From NCBI GenBank assembly GCA_001939145.1, contig LSRX01000047.1, positions 670,478 through 734,477 on the forward strand: 64,000 nt of DNA, written 5' to 3'. The notes under the pieces were generated by a model. The model searched no databases and was not told where the DNA came from. It worked only from the letters and a program-made list of their open reading frames with translations. This document shows, piece after piece, positions 62,501-64,000 of the stretch. The stretch comes from Symbiodinium microadriaticum. Lineage: Eukaryota > Sar > Dinophyceae > Suessiales > Symbiodiniaceae. Position 1 is the first letter of the stretch; the number at the start of each line of letters is the position of its first letter. The position numbers and the translations under genes were made by a program.

Positions 62501-63291
62501 AGGGTGTTGGGTTTAGAGTTTAGGGTTTAGGGTTTAGAGTTTAGGGTACATGCCTGAAGATACCTTTAGTATCCTTTCATGAAACATGGATTGTTATTAG
62601 TATGGCTTCAAGATTTTTGGTATGGTTTACAGTGTATGCCTTAGTGAAGAGTTTTTGTACTCTCTGGGTTTTTCGAGGTCACATTGCAAACACCTGCAAC
62701 ACTACTACACAACCCATGTCAAACTTGTACAACCCCGTATGAAGCTGCTACCAAACAGTACCAAACCCTTCGAACCCCATCGGACATTACGCTCAAATCC
62801 TATATGACAAATCTGGAAAAAACGAGGCCCCTTGCCAACCAAACTTAGAGCATTTGGGAACCCTGACCCCAGCCTGCAGGGGTAATCTTAGTTTAATCAA
62901 AATCGTGATAACTATTTTGGCGACAATTTGTGGCTTAGGGGCTGAGTACCCTAGCCCAAGAAAAGTTAACCTATTGGTTATAGTAGGATTATCAAAGCCC
63001 CCAAAAAGGTTACAGGTTACCTACTCAGCCCCTTAGATTAGAAACCCAAAACCCTGAACCCTAAACCTCAAACCCTCAACCTTAAACCCTAAACCCCAAA
63101 ACCCTAAACCCTAAGCCCTAAGTCCCCAAAACCCTAAACCCCAAAACCCTAAACCCTAAACCCCCAAACCCTAAACCCTAAACCTTAAATTAAACCCTAA
63201 ACCCCTTGTTCAAGCCCAATGGGGCCTGAGCCAGCTCGGACTCTCGTGCCTCCAGCGCACCGAGCTGAGCCCTTGCTAAGATCAGGTCCTC
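47491..63291 (-). CDS. Coiled-coil protein with KIF15/HMMR-like tail, C-terminal 292 residues
   Basis: Eleven minus-strand exons join in one uninterrupted frame: 63226-63291, 62328-62405, 61104-61176, 60880-60941, 59947-60021, 59192-59255, 58661-58734, 48254-48364, 48001-48132, 47735-47782 and 47491-47586 (stop TAG at 47491-47493). They total 879 nt. Almost the whole product is heptad-patterned, e.g. LGALEARESELAQ and CLKENEELRACNRELAQSLQ. Near the C-terminus it carries LIGHVNKKQKIRYTVRLKEE, which resembles the GHxNxKQKI...KLKxEN motif of KIF15 (kinesin-12) and HMMR tails. A motor domain, if any, would lie beyond 64000. The family proteins act on microtubules and spindles; function here is inferred. 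Intron starts are GC, GA or GT. The 10.3-kb intron holds the retrotransposon. Confidence 0.75.
47735..47782 (-). CDS. KIF15/HMMR-like gene, exon 10 of the visible set
   Basis: 48 nt, 16 codons, VRLKEECAQLRLDLNK, donor AACAAG|GCCAGC. The acceptor side is ambiguous by one base (GGCAAAGTGAGG), because the GTGA of the exon repeats the GTGA at the start of the intron. Confidence 0.65.
48001..48132 (-). CDS. KIF15/HMMR-like gene, exon 9
   Basis: 132 nt, 44 codons, GCGAAG|GATCAA ... TACACG|GTGAAG. Contains DQLHVDNSSLLESVALFESD and the motif LIGHVNKKQKIRYT. Confidence 0.75.
48254..48364 (-). CDS. KIF15/HMMR-like gene, exon 8
   Basis: 111 nt, 37 codons, CCTCAG|GTTCAA ... GAAAAC|GATCCT (GA donor). 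Coiled coil with TCLKENEELRACNRELAQSL. Confidence 0.75.
48464..48479. repeat. Left target-site duplication of the retrotransposon
   Basis: AGGCTTAGGGCTTACT, identical to 58518-58533. The next base to the right starts the element, the base pairs outside differ. Confidence 0.8.
48543..48631 (+). CDS. Probable true N-terminus of ORF1 (frame-shifted)
   Basis: ATG at 48543 in CCATGG, 63 bp into the element, reads MDTEDSSKRRKLRESPQDLL. The KRRK cluster could be a nuclear signal. The frame must shift by one base before 48629 to join the methyltransferase frame, which is itself open from 48566. Confidence 0.45.
48629..52696 (+). CDS. Retrotransposon ORF1: cytosine-C5 DNA methyltransferase plus unassigned region
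   Basis: A 1355-codon frame. The methyltransferase spans about residues 118-470: motif I ELFCGGFCGW (122-131, AdoMet binding), motif IV SAPCQPWSS with catalytic Cys216, motif VI LLEQVPG with Glu254, motif VIII APCTRKRCLFLLA (291-303), a short target-recognition region, and motif X ILGNSLSPAQA (447-457).
 The catalytic residues that can be checked are present, so the enzyme may be active; the reaction would be 5-methylation of cytosine, and CG methylation is reported for related elements. Residues 480-1310 match no family I recognise. The start used here is a TTG; the likely ATG is at 48543 in another frame. After about 52560 the protein continues in the +1 frame. Confidence 0.85.
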   Translation: MYEASVSFDSQWSFLNDRRAFHVQLDGRHRLEGQDHLLSGHLLGSWFENRQQLEFPEHPAKVVVRVSHSAYVTVAQHATSLRILHACLTCGKHEAVIDACDGISVLAGDAVVRHEETVEVAELFCGGFCGWSQGVQVARRFGIPTRVRWMLDTDPACIPGAKAMHPGLQVVHEQQTVWEMASLESPVFLAASLEHVWWAQALALRPPHCVCVSAPCQPWSSAANCHGLSEEDGRLLLHTLAMLACFQPPLILLEQVPGFQQHDHFPIVQSAWQDCGYRLVWSCPIDLVDFAPCTRKRCLFLLAHKTQTTPALTTEWPTLSRRPNLGSFDCIVHPPEEMFEASFPSEETLRMYMDPWYLPTRQQGLPQPAQVQAHRLRTGQDRAACFMAQYHYQHELPEAMLARHGLFGCLYQSTAGPRFFNGAEIAIMHCANSPIWLSRNDREQMRILGNSLSPAQAVFPLALAYQTLGHPFSTAQFLLQSLAMRLKASQTRFVTFQEGWLFCPKGAEFMAVSTVLTWSPLQEVPLHQTCQHFLLQAPEEALHVIVSPDAHLPAVLLLLGQHLPEEVSEQLCTEPLQARSDFIEGPKTAEARLEVDCTPHLPLQQHRAGTPEVQNLLTVLGKETVYVLVRDSRWFLWGLSRVMELEGWPAAEPYDEDFWVNLNGFQVQSREDFRDTLHFHFGDRSECIPEWRLPLDCLECFRVVDQAAPPQLQVSGPLALEICKGFPIMHLFALGWKAVLVPKVIKDQLRAHILFTELPNSARVSLPLLWRACHKQVFVGLLRYMQQVALGNQDEVTQVKVQWEGTSLWEGCLPSALAFEDVATLWQQAGAPFPFPVTVRTYSGPKHVPEELTLAEASLGPSPSGFVSKGHRLLISLMPETRGGGAKDAKYQAAQSNLAQYFLEKGWQLSAVTSAVDALLAHAGAAKVQRALDAADPQHRWSQVQALCRQCDLSLPDAASRAAKSQQTVLQEAHRRFQRQTNRPSASSFQLAPGFFRNADNTPATVLKSLLPGASGVCLVDAQEAPRLLQAYAQSSPDELGLVILGHDCPAKATCKGECGVPATTCTGEQVILHACWHSLGQRDLHIRCEHDVTMAPPEAVCLCFTVFRDEHSGTTSWQAFSSNPVRAVVDKLRESGVEISLEAPWGRSFRLDGKAAKPDDCDSVQFHCRVPRSELLPILRRSGHNLVYATPKSWRNEVLSGFSVLWVAGGRDEAVAQSLQLQDQLGIVRSRQRYGIRLEETAFQAAWQQLKPGIDAPPKVTVNALYKLLSVPPNIRSKDLQEWAAKLQWTVRPLRSLGPREWLVGADGPPALISKPFSFRRSRPAKTLAPSFVLVVCPGFRPALRTRQRSTPCR
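52561..53160 (+). CDS. ORF1 C-terminal part: Pro/Ala linker and coiled coil
   Basis: Continuation of ORF1 after a one-base shift near 52561, where the two frames share the coding sense (…DGPP then ASINQQAILIQKVEARQ). It has a Pro/Ala-rich linker, a coiled coil with DERLQKLEAGLAEVQRGHQA, and Gln-rich repeats (QQQAQAQQQMQLQLGLQE). It ends MELDGQL-stop. LINE ORF1 proteins often use coiled coils to form multimers and bind RNA; that role is inferred. Confidence 0.7.
   Translation, partial: SINQQAILIQKVEARQDSRPVVRAGRLPRLPPGPENSSEVDPLQVNDPWKNYLHATAPPTAAAKPGPSAAPRAPAAPTQAKFDQQDERLQKLEAGLAEVQRGHQAMAQQLSSTQVAVEGQVNQVRAELGTFAKDFTSQLLENAEAQQQAQAQQQMQLQLGLQEIKSLLQASPRRASHPSKRAVEPGGQSPPPMELDGQL
53200..54712 (+). 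CDS. Retrotransposon ORF2: AP-type endonuclease domain
   Basis: N-terminal portion of ORF2. After GEALNPGP (67-73) comes an exonuclease III/AP-like domain: VINP (Asn85), ASET (Glu108), GVAAFSR (155-161), IYGVP (198-202), GGDFNTLP with Asp235/Asn237, a RFDTFLLP element (278-285) and DSHSP with His308. These are the expected catalytic and metal-binding positions, so the nicking domain seems intact. A frame change near 54705-54720 leads to the +3 frame; the listed frame stays open as noise to 54873. Confidence 0.8.
54712..55193 (+). CDS. ORF2 segment between endonuclease and reverse transcriptase (shifted frame)
   Basis: Plus frame 54648-55193 picks up the reading after the shift (GFPDLAFVDDLVDFVRFDVQ and RQHAKVKSNLFRYKLQIDVA). 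No domain recognised. A second change between 55100 and 55160 returns to the +1 frame (GSLMEYWHPIWMRD). Confidence 0.6.
55110..55741 (+). CDS. ORF2 reverse transcriptase, N-terminal part
   Basis: Plus frame containing RPITIFGCLYRLWTRVLCTQ, then GCLKQRSVVDLSYCVQAEIE and motif A LSLDLRKAFN with the first catalytic Asp. The frame then changes by one base at about 55740, between FNFLPR and DATLHFLGVPGD. Confidence 0.75.
55742..58402 (+). CDS. ORF2 reverse transcriptase C-terminal part, zinc knuckle, RNase H and tail
   Basis: Continues the reverse transcriptase: motif B TGAPEGDPIS and motif C YMDNW, where the usual second Asp of the YxDD box is Asn. Next come thumb-like sequence, a CPLCGLRDTKAHRIFDC zinc knuckle (C-x2-C-x7-H-x4-C), then RNase H with TDGSG, RAEICAL, VDCQPAID and GNEAADTAAK, giving its Asp-Glu-Asp-Asp set. 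The last ~230 residues (e.g. ENWDGWVFGAAFGRKLLDWL) match nothing I know. The open frame listed from a GTG at 55766 extends in sense back to 55742. Stop TAA at 58400-58402. Confidence 0.85.
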   Translation, partial: DATLHFLGVPGDLCATWQACLSKVQRHFEVLGSLGPGLPSTTGAPEGDPISVLAMLGICFVLVASLHNLVQARTYMDNWTWTADLPDCDGPALLILMDLTSSLRLEIDWKKTYVWGTEKTSQTWWRDIGPAFLPTGVDLPVIQHVKELGAFLQFSRKPHRKGFASRVEDAQARLHKLARTPQSGYARARVLQSGIWPFLFFGSEGLSPALTTMQQIRGSAARAVAGNHHTISPFAALYLCPHAQNPEVYVLCHHLRQFRRMGDLFPRLAQTVWQRVTGPHIGQRSVCGPAGALQNLLRRNQWVPKSDGWCKGPLNCAFHVFRSSPQQLTRAVELAWADTVQDNIQHRVGLQAAPPPNARVCHKVLQGLRSWEQKILLRHFAGGYLSGAEKHSWSRGDYEACPLCGLRDTKAHRIFDCPVLQPARQDHTCVLQQVRHEQPHWTHMTFASLPPQADILHLLLQGLRLPPLAPPAPPGRRLCLFTDGSGRHSQVPLARLVTWAVVLADPAACTAIAQREPGAQERGFTVLATGCVPGEQTVPRAEICALIWASAWANQSGGPTEIFVDCQPAIDIWEQWHREGFAAVRRKAAADLFRDVQPQGPCNVYKVKAHQTWQEWLVASERDRWIACGNEAADTAAKSAYDQLPEFLRTTADEVASHCLSQQKLLRKFCRALLAVGLQDIKLRAAIPTAAPAVSTSSGEQLDGFIQTFGSWQPPLCACQLPDHLEENWDGWVFGAAFGRKLLDWLRWVQWPEQPVAPEFAGSISYLELLSHFTMMTGSPPPTVRTTGTKQKYLPLCQALDDLLPCPTCSLVTVFRAALKQLGQRYNFTVIPAVDVKNVAHLQWFGVTAPSPGVNLRPYLPGQWLADFRWICEGDVAHRLGSFCRA
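58403..58517 (+). other. Retrotransposon 3' tail
   Basis: About 115 bp after the ORF2 stop, GC-rich, ending CCATGCAACGGTAA. No poly-A or microsatellite tail, as in some LINE clades. Confidence 0.55.
58518..58533. repeat. Right target-site duplication of the retrotransposon
   Basis: AGGCTTAGGGCTTACT, identical to 48464-48479. The target is itself a variant of the telomere-like intron repeat. Confidence 0.8.
58661..58734 (-). CDS. KIF15/HMMR-like gene, exon 7
   Basis: 74 nt, AAGAAG|GCAGAC ... GATCAG|GTGGGG. Encodes RRQLAEHAETLSAQEMKKQA-HDDQ. Confidence 0.7.
58850..59170. repeat. CCCTAAA tract inside an intron
   Basis: Dense CCCTAAA/CCCTATAA/CCCTATAAG units filling most of the 457-nt intron 58735-59191. 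Confidence 0.9.
59192..59255 (-). CDS. KIF15/HMMR-like gene, exon 6
   Basis: 64 nt, CGAAAG|GAGATG ... CGCGAAG|GCAGAT (GC donor). Encodes EMESRNLMSEIIAARRESQR-E. Its 3' end and the next exon's 5' side are diverged copies of the same 27 bp. Confidence 0.7.
59947..60021 (-). CDS. KIF15/HMMR-like gene, exon 5
   Basis: 75 nt, 25 codons, TGTCAG|GCGTCG ... ATTCAG|GAGACC (GA donor). Encodes ASAARCKTLEHAWHQLTASA-AARIQ. The frame is open on both sides, which is why a longer minus frame (59875-60216) exists. Confidence 0.7.
60776..60855. mobile_element. Palindromic MITE-like element, family P1
   Basis: AACCCTCCAGGTACCTACCT on the left and AGTAGGTACCTGGAGGGTTA on the right; inner ACTATATAGGG / CCCTATATAGT. 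It lies about 25 bp downstream of the donor of exon 4 in the intron 60022-60879. Confidence 0.85.
60880..60941 (-). CDS. KIF15/HMMR-like gene, exon 4
   Basis: 62 nt, GCGAG|GTGCCC ... GAGCAG|GCGACA (GC donor). Encodes ARAETLETDLATQQRIYSEQ. Confidence 0.7.
61104..61176 (-). CDS. KIF15/HMMR-like gene, exon 3
   Basis: 73 nt, ACTGAG|GCCCAG ... GAGAGGG|GTTTGG. Encodes AQLAATVARLDEEQAERIRQ-GMER. A longer minus frame (to 61587) stays open upstream through SLEALKHSISRLKQTE, so the exon could start earlier; the start used keeps phase with exon 2. Confidence 0.65.
61910..62325. repeat. TTTAGGG then CCCTAAA tracts inside an intron
   Basis: Short TTTAGGG units at 61918-61980 and a dense CCCTAAA array at 62050-62320 in the 1151-nt intron 61177-62327. 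The array ends at the donor of exon 2. Confidence 0.9.
62328..62405 (-). CDS. KIF15/HMMR-like gene, exon 2
   Basis: 78 nt, 26 codons, CGCCAG|GCCACG ... CTGGAG|GTTCCG. Encodes ATVAARRQEAQEAELADVLA-QKELLE. Confidence 0.7.
62419..62550. repeat. TTTAGGG tract inside an intron
   Basis: About 14 TTTAGGG-type units starting next to exon 2, mirror image of the CCCTAAA array on its other side. Confidence 0.9.
62932..63034. mobile_element. Palindromic element, family P7
   Basis: GGCTTAGGGGCTGAGTACCC on the left, mirrored by TTACCTACTCAGCCCCTTAG on the right. TTAACCTATTGGTTATAG lies inside. It sits in the intron 62406-63225. Confidence 0.7.
63045..63210. repeat. CCCTAAA tract inside an intron
   Basis: About 20 CCCTAAA-type units ending next to exon 1. 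Confidence 0.95.
63226..63291 (-). CDS. KIF15/HMMR-like gene, exon 1 of the visible set
   Basis: 66 nt, 22 codons, TTGCAG|GAGGAC ... GCTCAG|GCCCCA (GC donor). Encodes EDLILARAQLGALEARESEL-AQ. Upstream exons are expected beyond the window or were not recognised. Confidence 0.65.
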
Positions 63292-63304
63292 CTGCAAAGC
63301 TCAG

Positions 63305-63415
63305 TACCCTAAACCCTGAAACCCCTAAACCCCTAAACCCCTGAAACCCAAAACCCCTAAACCCCTAAACGCCTAAACGCCTAAACCCTAAACCCCTAAA
63401 CCTAAACCCTCTCAA
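63305..63415. repeat. CCCTAAA tract
   Basis: CCCTAAA, CCCCTAAA and CGCCTAAA units upstream (sense) of exon 1. Confidence 0.95.
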
Positions 63416-63419
63416 ATTT

Positions 63420-64000
63420 AGGGTCCAGCGTTTGGGATTTCTAGGTTCCCCAGCGTCCCCTTAAGAATAAGGGTGCCCATATTCCTGTCATTCGGTGCTA
63501 AGAAGAAAATGCTGTATAACATGAAAAAGGCAAATAGGACCACTGGTTACTTTTGGGGCGCGGGGGCTGAGGGGAAGAGCGGTTTCCGGTGGTTTGAGGT
63601 GGGTTCATAGGGAATTGAAGGGCAGATTTATACAGGCCTCAGCTGGCCTTCCGAGGTCTTATCAAGGCTTTGCGAACTCTAGTGACTCAAATATAAGGGC
63701 TTATTATGAAGAATTAGGTTTTGGGGTATACTATGCTATAATAATAAGGAACCCCCCAAAACCTATATTAGTGCTTTTCTTGTTCTGATTTGGCAATGAG
63801 GGTGACGGCTTAGCGTTGTTCAATTTCGGGTTGAGGGTTTCGAGGATGTTGAGATCTACGATTTCAGGTTCAGGGTTGCAGGTTGGGGATGAAGCAGGAT
63901 TGCAGGTTGGGGATGAAGGAGCCATGTCCATTTTTTGTCGCTCTCTCCATCTGTCTCTCTGTGTGTCTGCATATGCATACGATCCCTTTTGAAGCATAAG
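63420..64000. other. Unresolved end of window
   Basis: A 27-bp stretch containing TTGCAGGTTGGGGATGAAG is repeated near 63870 and 63900. Minus frames are open but no exon could be tied to the coiled-coil gene. Confidence 0.35.

Noticed and set aside
1..64000. tRNA, rRNA, snRNA or spliced-leader RNA genes
   Set aside because: No cloverleaf with intact A and B boxes, no rRNA signature and no dinoflagellate spliced-leader sequence were recognised by eye. A covariance-model scan would be needed to exclude small RNAs.

Overview
The window looks like nuclear DNA of a dinoflagellate. The evidence is: (1) TTTAGGG/CCCTAAA telomere-type heptamers are scattered through nearly all non-coding DNA; (2) short GC-rich exons are separated by introns that start with GT, GC or GA and end in AG, the relaxed splice rule known from dinoflagellates; (3) there is a ~10 kb non-LTR retrotransposon that carries a cytosine-C5 DNA methyltransferase, a combination reported from dinoflagellates; (4) an intronless gene has what looks like a multi-part plastid-type leader. 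No rRNA, tRNA, spliced-leader RNA or CRISPR array was seen. There are two N gaps (3907-4467 and 46089-46500) and one isolated N at 30292.

Layout. 1-22 kb: telomere-like repeat tracts, palindromic elements, a ~1 kb CATA/CATG microsatellite field (6.8-7.8 kb) and a few short candidate exons, mostly on the minus strand. 22-34.7 kb: the same landscape with more minus-strand exons (Ala/Glu/Pro-rich and coiled-coil), and a second microsatellite field at 27.3-28.4 kb. 37.5-38.4 kb: a single-exon minus-strand membrane protein of up to 295 aa. 39.8-44.7 kb: minus-strand exons, several of which join in phase into an EF-hand protein. 47.5-63.3 kb: eleven minus-strand exons that join in one frame into the 292-residue C-terminal part of a coiled-coil protein resembling the KIF15/HMMR tail. 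48.48-58.52 kb: the methyltransferase retrotransposon, on the plus strand inside one intron of that gene, flanked by a 16-bp direct repeat.

How it fits together. The exon chains show the most unusual feature. At most introns the first two bases of the intron (GT, GC or GA) are repeated as the first two bases of the next exon, after AG. This is what is expected if introns were inserted with target-site duplication, the duplicated target supplying both splice sites. At 32.7 kb this is seen almost intact: 138 bp of telomere-like repeat lies between two perfect 16-bp copies of coding sequence containing AG|GT, and excision from AG|GT to AG restores the reading frame. Many introns also begin with TTTAGGG-like and end with CCCTAAA-like sequence on the sense strand, so their ends are complementary. 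At least seven families of palindromic, MITE-like elements share the non-coding space.

Limits: exon calls rest on reading frame, splice motifs and coiled-coil or EF-hand pattern only. Isolated candidate exons are low confidence because high GC leaves several frames open.
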